A stretch of 64,000 nucleotides of DNA from an uncultured Bacilli bacterium (GCA_934133195.1 CAKPAZ010000003.1:1-64000), one strand, 5' to 3'; positions 23,101-30,899 are shown, counted from the stretch's first letter. Made by a program: numbers and translations. The notes: a model not told the origin generated them from the letters alone.

Positions 23101-25332
23101 TGGAACTATTCATCATTTGATGAAATTAGTTTAGATTTATTAAAAGATTACAACACTTATGGTGGAACAAACTATACACAAGACAATGTACCATCAGGTG
23201 CATGGGAAAACATCAACGTTCATACATTCTTCTATAGTGAAGGTATGTCTGAAAAATGGGGATGGCTTGCTGAATGGCTTGGTCAAGTAGGTGGAACTCC
23301 TAACAAAGCTGCATGTACAGCTCTTACAACAAAAGCAACAGTTGAAGAATTCAATGCTGCTAATGGAAACTACAAATATGCTGTATCTTATGAATTTAGA
23401 GCATTCATGAAGGGTAGTTCAGTTACATCTAATGGTAACTATAAGACTAGTGATTATAGTGACCCACAATTAAGAGAACAAGTTTGGGAACCATATAATG
23501 CAACTGTAAAAACAACTCTTGATACTACAGAAGGTAAGATTCTTACTCTTCCAACTCCTAAGAAACCTTTCTTAACATTCGTTGGATGGTATGACAATGC
23601 TGAATTTACAGGTGATCCTGTTACAACTATTACTGTAGGTGCAACAAATCCTAAATATTATGCTAAGTTTATCGACCCTAATCCTGTAACTGGTATTAAT
23701 ATTCTTAATGGTATAACTGAAACTAAACGTTTCACTGAATTACAATTACAATGGGAAGTATTACCTGGTAATGCAACAAATAGAGATGTTAAATTCCTTG
23801 TTAGTGATTCTAAGATTGCTACTGTAACATCTGAAGGTTTAATCAACTTCTTAGTTGCTGGTACAGTTACAATTAAAGTTGTTTCTAGCTCAAATCCAAG
23901 TATTTATGCAGAAATGACAGTTAATGTATATGTTCCTCAACATATCGAAGGTTCATTCAAGACTAACTCATATGTAGTTTTAGGTCAAACTATTGAACTA
24001 CTTGCTGAAGTTATGAATGGTGAAGGCCAAATCGAATGGACAAGTAAAGATGAATCAATCGCAACAGTAAATAATGGTATCGTTACTCCAGTTAAAGCTG
24101 GTACAGTAACTATCGTTGCATCCCTTGTTGGTGCTCCAGAAGTTAAACTTGAATATGTAGTTGTTGTTCTTGAAGAAATGCCTGAAGGTGTTCTTGAATA
24201 CTTATTAAGACAAAATAATAGTAATATCTTCTTAAGATCTGAACTTGGTATCGGTGCTGGTAACTATGCTTATTATTCAGACATCTTAAGTAGTGTATCT
24301 AAATTATTATTCGTTGACTATATAGTTGATAAAACATACTATCAAGAAACTCCTACTCGTAATAATCATGGTGGCGTAAGAACTGGTGCGTTAGAATTTA
24401 TCACTGTTCACTACACTGGTAATATGGCTGCAGGTTCATATGCATCAAGTAATGCTAACTACTTCACTAACTTATCAACTGATTCTTCAATTCACTATGT
24501 AACTGGTAATGAAGGTATCTATGCTTGTTATGATGAAAAATATGTAACATGGCATGCTGGTGATGGTACTGATACTCCATTTGAATGGTATCCAACAGGT
24601 GTATTAGTAAAAGAAGATGATCCAACTCGTCCAGTTGTAACTATTACAGCTAACTCTAAGTTTGCGATCAATGGTACTGAGTCAATCGTTCAATGTCCTA
24701 GTGGTAAGTCACGTGTTTGGGATCCAGTTACTAAGAAAATGGTAGATGGTCCTGAAGTTATTCCAACTGATAGTAAATATCTTACTGATTTAGGTCCAGC
24801 TGTTAAAGTTGTTGATGGTCAATACTACATTGGTAGAACATGGTGGTGTACTAGTCAAGTTGCTGAAGGACGCGTATGTTCTTTAGGTGGTAACTTAAAT
24901 AGTATCGGTATTGAAACTGCATGTAACGAAGGTTCTGACCTATGGTTAACATGGCAAAAGACTGCACAACTAGTTGCTGACTTAATGATTAGATATAACC
25001 TTGACATCGAAAGAGTTAAAGGTCATAACTTCTACTCAGCAAAAGATTGTCCTCAACCAATGCTTGAAAATGAAGATGAAATTTGGTGGGAATTTATCGA
25101 TCTTTGTAAGGCAGAATATGAAGCAATGTCTACTTATAAAGGCTGGAAGTTCACAATGGTATCAAATAATCCTGATATCGTTGATAACACTGGTCGTGTA
25201 ATCAATCAACCTGAATATGACACATGTGTTACATACACTGTAACTTGTGTTAACGGTGAAGAAACTAAGACTATCACTCTTTCTTCAATGGTTCCTGGTT
25301 ATTACAGAAATCTTGCACGTGGTGAAAGATAG
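17194..25332 (+). CDS. Giant amidase lipoprotein with InlB repeats, novel inserts and beta-helices
   Basis: A 2712-residue exported lipoprotein; signal peptide ends in CLVSC (Cys24). Order: Ig-like repeats; many InlB (Listeria-Bacteroides) repeats with the pattern YxLDGG...P.KEGY.F.GW; four copies of a 135-145-residue domain placed inside InlB repeats after the DGG strand (about residues 353-498, 560-700, 909-1045, 1970-2108); two right-handed beta-helix domains (about 1095-1430 and 1513-1885), each beginning with a YKTIDEAMAVA.PGD.I or similar motif; two Big_2 domains (about 2166-2327); and a C-terminal Amidase_2 domain with His2406, His2611, Lys2617 and Cys2619, matching T7 lysozyme spacing. 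It shares the last ~350 residues with the gene before it. AAAGGAG ribosome site. Probably a wall-remodelling and glycan-binding surface protein. Confidence 0.85.
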   Translation: MLNFRKRIFLFLTLIMTALCLVSCTDVKNTVRINFEEDEYTVRMQSTLTVKPVIKASADFDMNGFEVVYESSNEDVVRYVNGILYPVSEGEAQIKAYWKDKDVIFDKATVKVIKPALPELLVEDPINVLKNDEVLLPYTLYKNYTDAKATFKALTPEIATIDETGRVKALKVGQALFEAVVSDYAETSEVYTIKVNVVESDFSIKYVLDGGVNAETNPVGYNTLDCPIELAPATKEGYDFVGWNLDGQIVNEIPANTTGDLVLVAVWKAIEYKLEFDVDGGVFEGDLPTSYTADLLPLALPTLTKEGYEFQGWKLDKAVVTEIKEGTTGDLTLKAVWKALEWNVSFDLDGGEFPGTYATREEMVNDFMKDFGAFAKIDMTTPAQYWAQDPARTNFWKDAKMHAKWSWIFKALIPFAKAQGIDTKYLAGMNADPISIITYATQNVAIYLLGINNAKWNETYKATYGGLASKWTTVDCTSEAVLNSWVQYVGVKTTRNTDEEFVLPTPAKPGYDFAGWFDAEDNKVETVAAGTLTDVAVKAKWTLANYNINFDYAGGTLVGKYATREDLVNDFMKDFGAFAKITMTTPAEYWASDYKTSFWRDAKMYAKWSWIFKALVPLAKSQYQETTYLDNMLADPISISGYATQNVAIYLLGINNAKWNETYASTYKGLSSRFTTVDCTSEKALNSWIEYVGVKSTYTIFDEVTLPTLTKEGYTFVGWFNGDQKVEKIAAGTYGELNLVAKFEGNKYEIEYVLEEGATLPEGAAKEYVFGTGLATLPVPTKEGYDFLGWYEGETKVETIAADRTGKVTLTAKFEKKAEVTEYEITYNLDGGTLPEDAPTKYTKGVGLASLVTPTKEGYTFLGWYLNGELVTAISASQEGNITLEARWEEIVQEEEYEITYDLDGGSWPVTKIESYEDFAAAFAAAYSEYVGKEVTPETFMDVSFNYGNLDDFFDNAKYSADWAWVRTFVVEYCNKTDNQYKSNIADKTADYHNTILRANVHGFINQAQWSKWPASANYSSVKFEDFQDKVPGGKTIAGPDKYVNTKGATLVTPVKEGFDFAGWICGDEIITEIAAGTTGNLTLKAKWRASSGEQGVILVGPERAYKTIDEAMAVAMPGDVIKLDAGTYEGGTITVANVKLVGPNAGINPVNTTRSAEAIITGDITVAANYVTIDGIRLTGKARIVGSANGIEDLTITNVHIFECALNETSADSSNAPFYFYTSQENAEFKNIVITNCLNSDTKEGRGMILYGAHINGLTMKDNKFVGKRINYNDGIKIDSNAGWGIKGKVEIVSNHFENYAQYVIWVRLYGDGEYDIQNNVFINNGQTAGSHAAISFITYKGDGGKVSINFMYNTVDNSYMAARIDKADRTAENLIVHINYNKIKNCKASYYVKNANAFNVDAANNYYDKTPVAQMFSGAVWEPYYTDEDKVPLWGQPLTFKAINYELDGGELDEAAPRSFDSTTGLSVLPIPTKRNRIFVGWLMNGEFVTSIPAGTDTAVTLTAVWREDAIYVSKNGESYAVATLAEAIAKAKAGDKIIVLAGVYEENITISVANLTLVGVNQGINPNTGTRGAEAIIKGVITITASATDLTIDGLAFTGNAKVKNASNNDTISGLTFQNNVVYDMEATTAWILNRYQMDAFLEIKVSGGSSNNIGVYNNKFTNVGNVNVLVNRVENLSVDGNVFKDFGRDAIRSEGGYSYGILAFTNNHFEQTTAGHGYAGIFTYSIAGGAGTNAKAVVRGNTFVKVGSNDTSIAPYNGALISHVYQENQLAWIVEDNVFDHCSNIMWLRNNGAKESTWSCTVQNNQFLGIPQTYYFGTYRGTDTASTNPHLAVFGANYYEDNDGNVITDLTQYADMFKHLKTYGTALATKPGEATVEAYEFWRISYDLDGGTAKGLVTHYNRETGAIKLPTPTWNIYHEFKGWTLDGVTITEIPEGTKGDLHIVAVWEEIEGNPVTIEFELNGGNWNYSSFDEISLDLLKDYNTYGGTNYTQDNVPSGAWENINVHTFFYSEGMSEKWGWLAEWLGQVGGTPNKAACTALTTKATVEEFNAANGNYKYAVSYEFRAFMKGSSVTSNGNYKTSDYSDPQLREQVWEPYNATVKTTLDTTEGKILTLPTPKKPFLTFVGWYDNAEFTGDPVTTITVGATNPKYYAKFIDPNPVTGINILNGITETKRFTELQLQWEVLPGNATNRDVKFLVSDSKIATVTSEGLINFLVAGTVTIKVVSSSNPSIYAEMTVNVYVPQHIEGSFKTNSYVVLGQTIELLAEVMNGEGQIEWTSKDESIATVNNGIVTPVKAGTVTIVASLVGAPEVKLEYVVVVLEEMPEGVLEYLLRQNNSNIFLRSELGIGAGNYAYYSDILSSVSKLLFVDYIVDKTYYQETPTRNNHGGVRTGALEFITVHYTGNMAAGSYASSNANYFTNLSTDSSIHYVTGNEGIYACYDEKYVTWHAGDGTDTPFEWYPTGVLVKEDDPTRPVVTITANSKFAINGTESIVQCPSGKSRVWDPVTKKMVDGPEVIPTDSKYLTDLGPAVKVVDGQYYIGRTWWCTSQVAEGRVCSLGGNLNSIGIETACNEGSDLWLTWQKTAQLVADLMIRYNLDIERVKGHNFYSAKDCPQPMLENEDEIWWEFIDLCKAEYEAMSTYKGWKFTMVSNNPDIVDNTGRVINQPEYDTCVTYTVTCVNGEETKTITLSSMVPGYYRNLARGER

Positions 25333-25346
25333 AAATTAACAAAAAA

Positions 25347-25380
25347 GGCGGTTATAGTAAAACTATAATCGTCTTTTCTT
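25347..25380 (+). terminator. Terminator after the giant amidase gene
   Basis: GGCGGTTATAGT (25347-25358) pairs with ACTATAATCGTC (25362-25373, one wobble/mismatch), followed by TTTTCTT. Confidence 0.85.
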
Positions 25381-25390
25381 ATTTAAAGAA

Positions 25391-25419
25391 TTGAAAAAAA
25401 TTTTAAAATGTGGTATATT
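25391..25419 (+). promoter_or_regulatory. Promoter of the membrane-protein gene
   Basis: TTGAAA (25391-25396), 17-base spacer, TATATT (25414-25419). Confidence 0.55.
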
Positions 25420-25438
25420 AATAATTGAAGTGTGGGGC

Positions 25439-25477
25439 CCTCTACTATTAGTTTTACTAATATAATAATAGAAGAGG
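25439..25477 (+). promoter_or_regulatory. Leader hairpin that hides the ribosome site
   Basis: CCTCTACTATTA (25439-25450) can pair at 11 of 12 positions with TAATAGAAGAGG (25466-25477), which includes the GAGGAG ribosome site of the next gene. An inner stem ATTAGT/ACTAAT extends it. The structure begins only ~13 bases after the predicted start of transcription, so it could reduce translation unless opened. Confidence 0.45.
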
Positions 25478-25484
25478 AGTGTTT

Positions 25485-26069
25485 ATGAATATTAAAATAG
25501 AACTAGATGATTCATTAAAAATGTATAATCCATTATGTACAATTAATGATCAATTAATTGAAATTAACAAATTAGAAGAATTAGATATCGAAAAAAACTG
25601 TAAATTAACACTTAATTTCACAATAAAAGAAAATAAGGAAAAAGAGAAATTAGTAAAACGAATTAGTAAAGCTATTATCTTATTATCATCTTTTCTTAAA
25701 AAAAGTGATTACCTAACAACTAAAGCTACAGAATATACTAATACTTTAGAACTTGAAACCATTCAAGAAGATGTGACTTTAAAGTATACATTAGATAATG
25801 AAAATACTTTAAATGTAAGTAGTGATCACTCAAATGTAATTTTAAATGAAACAGTAAAAACGACTAATCTTTCATATTTAGAAAAAAGCCGAAAGTTAGT
25901 GCTTAAGACCTTTTCAATTACATTTGCAGTTTTAACACTTATTATTATTAGCATTCTTGGTGCAGCTATCTTTAATGGCAGTATCTTAGTCTTTCTACTT
26001 GGTGCTATAATTAGTATTTTCTTAGTGGTAATCTCCGTAGTTTTCACAAGAAGACTTGACAAAGAATAA
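25485..26069 (+). CDS. Unknown protein with two C-terminal membrane segments
   Basis: A 194-residue protein I do not recognise. The in-frame GTG at 25479 overlaps the ribosome site, so the ATG at 25485 is the better start. Residues 1 to about 140 are soluble and charged, with beta-rich Thr/Asn-rich stretches. Residues about 145-190 form two hydrophobic helices split by a short Gly-Ser turn, ending in TRRLDKE, so both ends probably face the cytoplasm. It has its own promoter and leader hairpin and ends ~60 bases before the two-component genes, which could mean a shared envelope-stress context; this is inference. Confidence 0.6.
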   Translation: MNIKIELDDSLKMYNPLCTINDQLIEINKLEELDIEKNCKLTLNFTIKENKEKEKLVKRISKAIILLSSFLKKSDYLTTKATEYTNTLELETIQEDVTLKYTLDNENTLNVSSDHSNVILNETVKTTNLSYLEKSRKLVLKTFSITFAVLTLIIISILGAAIFNGSILVFLLGAIISIFLVVISVVFTRRLDKE

Positions 26070-26072
26070 AAA

Positions 26073-26105
26073 TTTTAAGTATGTTTAAGGTTTAAATGCT
26101 ATAAT
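26073..26105 (+). promoter_or_regulatory. Two-component operon promoter with direct-repeat box
   Basis: Extended -10 TGCTATAAT (TATAAT 26100-26105) with no good -35. In its place are two half-sites 11 bp apart, TTTTAAG (26073-26079) and TTTAAGG (26084-26090), the usual layout of OmpR/PhoB-family binding sites. The same box is found before the lipoprotein gene at 28251. Confidence 0.6.
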
Positions 26106-26126
26106 GCTTACAAGGTGGTGAATAAT

Positions 26127-26801
26127 ATGCGTTTATTACTTGTAGAAGATGAAAAAGCATTATCAAATGCTTTAGTTACAATCCTAAAACATAACAATTA
26201 CTCGGTTGATGCTGTGTACAACGGAGCTGATGCCTTAGATTATCTTGATTCAGAAATTTATGATGGTGTAATTCTTGATATCATGTTACCGAAAGTTGAT
26301 GGAATAACGGTACTTAAAACAATTAGAGCCAAAGGAAACAAAATACCGGTATTACTCCTAACGGCGAAGTCAGAAATCGATGATAAGGTATCAGGCCTTG
26401 ATTCAGGAGCTGATGACTATCTTACCAAACCATTTGTGACCGAAGAACTCCTTGCTCGTTTAAGAGCCATTACTCGTCGTCAAAAAGACATTCAAGATAA
26501 TTCACTAAAATACTATGATTTAAAACTTGATAGAGTAAGTTTTGAATTAATCTCTACCAAAGGTAAAGTCTTACTTACCTCAAAAGAGTTTCAAATTATG
26601 GAAATGTTCTTAAAAAATCCAACCATGATTATATCTGTAGATATCTTTATGGATAAAGTCTGGGGATTTGATAGTGAAACTGATATGTCAGTTGTTTGGA
26701 CTTATATTTCATATCTAAGAAAAAAACTAAAACTTATTGGATCAGCAGTTAGTATTAAAGCTGTAAGAAATATTGGCTATACTTTGGAGACAAAAGCATG
26801 A
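26127..26801 (+). CDS. OmpR-family response regulator
   Basis: A 224-residue response regulator. Two GTG codons at 26115 and 26118 overlap the AAGGTGG ribosome site, so the ATG at 26127 is the start. The receiver domain (1 to about 115) has acidic Glu7/Asp8, phosphoacceptor Asp51 in GVILDIMLPKVDG, Thr in LLLTAKSE and Lys in DYLTKPF. The winged-helix DNA-binding domain (about 125-222) ends in VRNIGYTLE, as in OmpR/PhoB proteins. It overlaps the kinase gene by 4 bases (ATGA). Its probable targets are its own promoter and the promoter at 28193-28225. Confidence 0.93.
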   Translation: MRLLLVEDEKALSNALVTILKHNNYSVDAVYNGADALDYLDSEIYDGVILDIMLPKVDGITVLKTIRAKGNKIPVLLLTAKSEIDDKVSGLDSGADDYLTKPFVTEELLARLRAITRRQKDIQDNSLKYYDLKLDRVSFELISTKGKVLLTSKEFQIMEMFLKNPTMIISVDIFMDKVWGFDSETDMSVVWTYISYLRKKLKLIGSAVSIKAVRNIGYTLETKA

Positions 26802-28012
26802 TTAAAAAACTAAGATTTAAAATTATTATTGTTATGATGATTGCGGTGGTGGTTGTTTTATCAGTAATTATTGGTGGTATTAACATCAAAAACTATCATG
26901 ATTTAACGAAAAGAGCTGACAGTACATTAGAAATCTTAAAGATTAATGATGGTAAGTTTCCTCAAAAACCAATACCTGGCAGTAATAATCCTTTTGAAAT
27001 GTCACCAGAACTCCCATTTGAAAGTAGATTCTTTACCATAACCTACAATGAATCAAAGGAAGTATTAGAAGTAAACATTGATAAAGTTGCTTCCATTAAT
27101 AAAGATGAAGCCATCACATATGGTAATAAAGCCATCAAAAATAAAAAAACTAAAGGATTCATGGATTCTTATCGTTTTCTTGTTGTTGAAAAAGAAAATC
27201 AAACATCAATGGTAATTTTCTTAGATTGTAACCGAGAATTAGATAGTTTTAGTAAAGTTCTTAATACGAGTATTATAATTAGTATTATTGGTGTTTGTGT
27301 AGTTTTTGTCTTAGTCTTAATCTTTTCAAAAATTGTGACTAAGCCAGTTGTTCAAACCTACCAAAAACAAAAAAGCTTTATAACTGATGCTTCTCATGAA
27401 CTTAAGACACCACTTACGATCATCAACGCAAGTTGTGAAATTCTTGAATATAACAATGAAGATAATGAATGGATTAAAACCATCAAAGATCAAACTAAAC
27501 GTTTAACCGATCTTACCAATAAACTTGTCTTTTTATCCAAAATGGATGAAGAGTCAAAAAAAGTTATGATGACAGACTTTAGCTTAAGTGAAGTAATGAA
27601 TGAAGTAATTACTACCTACCTACCATTATCCGTAACAACCAATAAAAAAATCATCTACAACATTTTACCAAATGTCTCAATGACAGGTGATTTAGGGATG
27701 ATCAAGGAAATGTTAAATCTTCTCATTGATAACGCCTTTAAATATTCAAGTAGTAATAGTGATATTGAAATTAACTTAAAAACCCAAGGAAAGTCAAAAA
27801 TAATTACCATGTCTAACCTTGGAGAAAACCTACCAAGCGGTGATTTAAAGGTTTTATTTGATCGTTTCTATCGTTTAGATTCATCACGTAATAGTGAAAC
27901 TGGTGGCCATGGAATTGGACTTTCAGTTGTAAAAGCAATCGTCGAACTTCACAAAGGAAAAATAACTGTCTTCTCAGATACTAAAAAGATAACTTTTACC
28001 ATTATCTTTTAA
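26798..28012 (+). CDS. Sensor histidine kinase
   Basis: A 404-residue membrane kinase, partner of the regulator just before it. Transmembrane helices at about residues 7-29 and 152-174 enclose an extracytoplasmic sensor of ~120 residues with no recognised fold. A short linker leads to the dimerisation domain with the H box SFITDASHELKTPLTI (phosphorylated His200). The catalytic domain has the N box LLIDNAFKYS, the F box LFDRFYRLD and the G box GGHGIGLSVVKAI. The signal is unknown. Adjacent surface lipoproteins suggest an envelope cue. Confidence 0.93.
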   Translation: MIKKLRFKIIIVMMIAVVVVLSVIIGGINIKNYHDLTKRADSTLEILKINDGKFPQKPIPGSNNPFEMSPELPFESRFFTITYNESKEVLEVNIDKVASINKDEAITYGNKAIKNKKTKGFMDSYRFLVVEKENQTSMVIFLDCNRELDSFSKVLNTSIIISIIGVCVVFVLVLIFSKIVTKPVVQTYQKQKSFITDASHELKTPLTIINASCEILEYNNEDNEWIKTIKDQTKRLTDLTNKLVFLSKMDEESKKVMMTDFSLSEVMNEVITTYLPLSVTTNKKIIYNILPNVSMTGDLGMIKEMLNLLIDNAFKYSSSNSDIEINLKTQGKSKIITMSNLGENLPSGDLKVLFDRFYRLDSSRNSETGGHGIGLSVVKAIVELHKGKITVFSDTKKITFTIIF

Positions 28013-28131
28013 GCGTGATAACAATTAAACAAACTTAAAATTTTTTAACAAACGTGTGAAAAAGCTAAAAGATTAAAATTTTAGATAACTAAAGAATTAT
28101 ACTTACCTTACTAAATTAGCAATGTAGATAT

Positions 28132-28167
28132 AATCCTAATAGTCATCTAGGATTTTAGTCTTTTTTT
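28132..28167 (+). terminator. Probable terminator after the kinase gene
   Basis: AATCCTA (28132-28138) pairs with TAGGATT (28148-28154), followed by TTAGTC and a seven-T run. The short stem makes it moderate in strength; it lies 120 bases after the stop codon. Confidence 0.6.
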
Positions 28168-28192
28168 ATATATTTTTAAAAATATTTAATTT

Positions 28193-28225
28193 TTTAAACT
28201 TCGTTTTAGGTTTGAATATTATAAT
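28193..28225 (+). promoter_or_regulatory. Lipoprotein promoter sharing the two-component box
   Basis: TATAAT at 28220-28225 without a -35. TTTAAAC (28193-28199) and TTTTAGG (28204-28210) are 11 bp apart, and 25 of 33 positions match 26073-26105 at the same distance from the -10. Confidence 0.55.
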
Positions 28226-28250
28226 ATTGGTGTGTTTAGGAGGAATCAAT

Positions 28251-30878
28251 ATGAAAAAGCATAAATTTCTATTAATTTTATCAATTCTATTAATTATGAT
28301 TACAATCACAGGATGTGGTACAACATCTAATGAATGTAGTAATGGTCATACCTGGGATGATGGTGTAGTCCAAAAAGAAGCTACATGTGAAGATACAGGT
28401 ACAATCCTTTATACATGTACAGTATGTGAAAAAACAAAGACGGAATCAATCAAAGCTCTTGGTCATACTCCAAGTTCTACTTGGACTGTCTCTACAAATA
28501 CTCATTATCACATTTGTACAAGATGTGGAGCAACCTTAGATGAAGAAAATCATTCCTATGATGAAACAACTAAAACTTGTATTTGTGGTAAGAGTGAAGA
28601 AGAAGATACTGGTTATACAGTAACATTTAGTATAGATGATAACGTTCAAATCATCATTTATGAAACTCAAGATACATCTGGAGAAGGTACTATATATAAT
28701 AAGGAAGAAACCTTTTTCGCAAGACTTTCAACTGGTGAAGTTTCATCATCAGGTGATGCTCAAGTAAACTTTAAAGTTGTAGTACCTGATGGTTATATAA
28801 TTGATACCATTACAATTAGTCCAAGTGCATACAAAAATATTAAAACCATTGATACTTTAACTTATCGTGTAACTAAAGTTACTGGTAATATCGAAATAGC
28901 TGTAACAATTAAAGAACAACAAACAGTTGAAGAAACTTACTTTATTACGGAAATTAGTGAAACTTCTGCGACACTAACTCACAATGATGAAGTTTTAACC
29001 TTTAGTTTCCCACTTGGTACAACCTATCAAGTAAATCAAGAAACTGGTGCTTTAACTTTAGCTTTTAGTGAAGTATCAACTGAGGAATTAACTTTCAGCT
29101 TTAGTGGTAACTTACTTGGATCATTAATCTTTAATGTTAATGAAGAAAATGACATTGTAATTGAACTTTCAAATGTAAGTATTATAAGTGAAACAAATAC
29201 TCCAATTTATATCTTAAGTGCTGGTAATTGTGATATTTCTGCGAAAAAAGGAACTGTTAATGAAATTACTGACAATCGTGAAGCAGTTGAAGATATGAAA
29301 GGAGCAATCTATGCAACATGTGATTTAAAGCTAAAAGGAACTGGAACTCTAAATGTTTATTCTAAAAATAATAACGGAATTCAAACTAAAGATGATTTAG
29401 AAATTCAAAAATTAACCCTTTTAGTAAATGTTTGTGACAATGCTTTAAAAGGAAATGATAGTGTTACAATTACATCTGGTAACTTAACTTTGATTGCGAG
29501 AGTTGGTGATGGTATTAAAACATCTAATACTGACCTTTCAAGTAAAGGAAAACAACGTGGTACAATTACTATTAATGGCGGAACCATTGACATCTTTGCT
29601 GCATGTGATGGTATTGATGCTTCCTTTGATGTAATCATCAACGGTGGTACAATTAACATTTATACTGATAAGTATTCAGAATACTCAGAAGAAGTAATTA
29701 AAGTTACCGAAAGTATTTACTACATTCGTTCTAATACAACAAGTTATAAATATTCAATTTATTATTACAATACCGAAACTGATGGTGTATGGGTAAACGC
29801 TGAAACATCATATACTACAAAATCAAATGGTCGTGAAAACTATTATTACTATAAAATAAATAAACTTTCTGAATATAGTTATCTAAAGGTTTATGTGTAT
29901 AACGCAAATCAAGAAAGTGGTCAAAATACTAATTACTATAAAGTATCATCACAAATGACTCTAAATAATAACTATGATACAATCGCTTTTGGTACAACTG
30001 GCCGTCCTGGAAGTACTAGTCAATCATTTAGTTGGACAACATACTCAACAACTACTCCTGGTGGTGGTATGGGACCAAATGATCAAGGTAATACTGATAA
30101 AGGTGATTACTCAACTAAAGGTATTAAAGCTGATAATGAAATTACTATCAATAATGGCACTATCACCATCAAATCATATGATGATGCTATGCATACTAAC
30201 AATGATAATACTTTAGAAAGTGGAGTAACTCCTACTGGTAATATTACAATTGTTGATGGTACAATTACCTTATATTCAAATGATGATGCTATTCATGCTG
30301 ATGGCACCGCAATAATTAATGGTGGCACCATTATCATTACTAATTCCTATGAAGGTATTGAAGGAGGAAGTGTTGAAATTAATGGTGGTAACATCAGTGT
30401 AATCTCAAGTGATGATGGAGTTAATGGTACTAACACAACCGGTACAAGTATTAAAGTTACTGGTGGTACGCTATATGTTTATGCGGGAGGCGATGGCCTT
30501 GATTCAAACAGCCAAGACTCATATGGTGGTATCTTATTTAGTGGTGGTAAAGCCGTAATCATATCTTATGGACGTAGTGATTCATCCATAGATACTGAAC
30601 GTGGTTACACTTATACAGGGGGAACAATCATTGGTATTGGTCTTTCTGGTGGTATGAGCAGTGAATCAACAAACTGTAAAAACTTCTCAAGTGTTGGTAC
30701 TTCTAAAACTATGAGTTTAACAAAAGATAACTTTCTTAATGTTGAAGATGTTGTTACAATAAAAATTCCTTTCTCGACAAATTCTCTAATAGTAGTTCTT
30801 GGATCTACTAATTCCTCAATCTCAACAACAACATCTTCAACTTCACTACTTGATAGTAATGGGGTATGCTGGAAATAA
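28251..30878 (+). CDS. Cthe_2159-type carbohydrate-binding lipoprotein with Cys-rich N-terminus
   Basis: An 875-residue exported lipoprotein, signal peptide ending in ITITGC (Cys22). The ATG at 28251 with AGGAGG upstream is preferred to an in-frame start further up. Residues ~25-115 are two to three Cys/His repeats (GHTWDDGVVQKEATC...YTCTVC) of the same kind as those in the giant protease at 44441. From about 290 there are many short parallel beta-helix turns (TINGGTIDIF, GIKADNEITINNGTI, SYEGIEGGSVEINGG), the hallmark of the Cthe_2159/DUF4353 family, which binds acidic polysaccharides and calcium in the founding member. The promoter shares a box with the two-component operon upstream. Confidence 0.82.
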   Translation: MKKHKFLLILSILLIMITITGCGTTSNECSNGHTWDDGVVQKEATCEDTGTILYTCTVCEKTKTESIKALGHTPSSTWTVSTNTHYHICTRCGATLDEENHSYDETTKTCICGKSEEEDTGYTVTFSIDDNVQIIIYETQDTSGEGTIYNKEETFFARLSTGEVSSSGDAQVNFKVVVPDGYIIDTITISPSAYKNIKTIDTLTYRVTKVTGNIEIAVTIKEQQTVEETYFITEISETSATLTHNDEVLTFSFPLGTTYQVNQETGALTLAFSEVSTEELTFSFSGNLLGSLIFNVNEENDIVIELSNVSIISETNTPIYILSAGNCDISAKKGTVNEITDNREAVEDMKGAIYATCDLKLKGTGTLNVYSKNNNGIQTKDDLEIQKLTLLVNVCDNALKGNDSVTITSGNLTLIARVGDGIKTSNTDLSSKGKQRGTITINGGTIDIFAACDGIDASFDVIINGGTINIYTDKYSEYSEEVIKVTESIYYIRSNTTSYKYSIYYYNTETDGVWVNAETSYTTKSNGRENYYYYKINKLSEYSYLKVYVYNANQESGQNTNYYKVSSQMTLNNNYDTIAFGTTGRPGSTSQSFSWTTYSTTTPGGGMGPNDQGNTDKGDYSTKGIKADNEITINNGTITIKSYDDAMHTNNDNTLESGVTPTGNITIVDGTITLYSNDDAIHADGTAIINGGTIIITNSYEGIEGGSVEINGGNISVISSDDGVNGTNTTGTSIKVTGGTLYVYAGGDGLDSNSQDSYGGILFSGGKAVIISYGRSDSSIDTERGYTYTGGTIIGIGLSGGMSSESTNCKNFSSVGTSKTMSLTKDNFLNVEDVVTIKIPFSTNSLIVVLGSTNSSISTTTSSTSLLDSNGVCWK

Positions 30879-30899
30879 TTATAAAAAGGGGATAATAAA

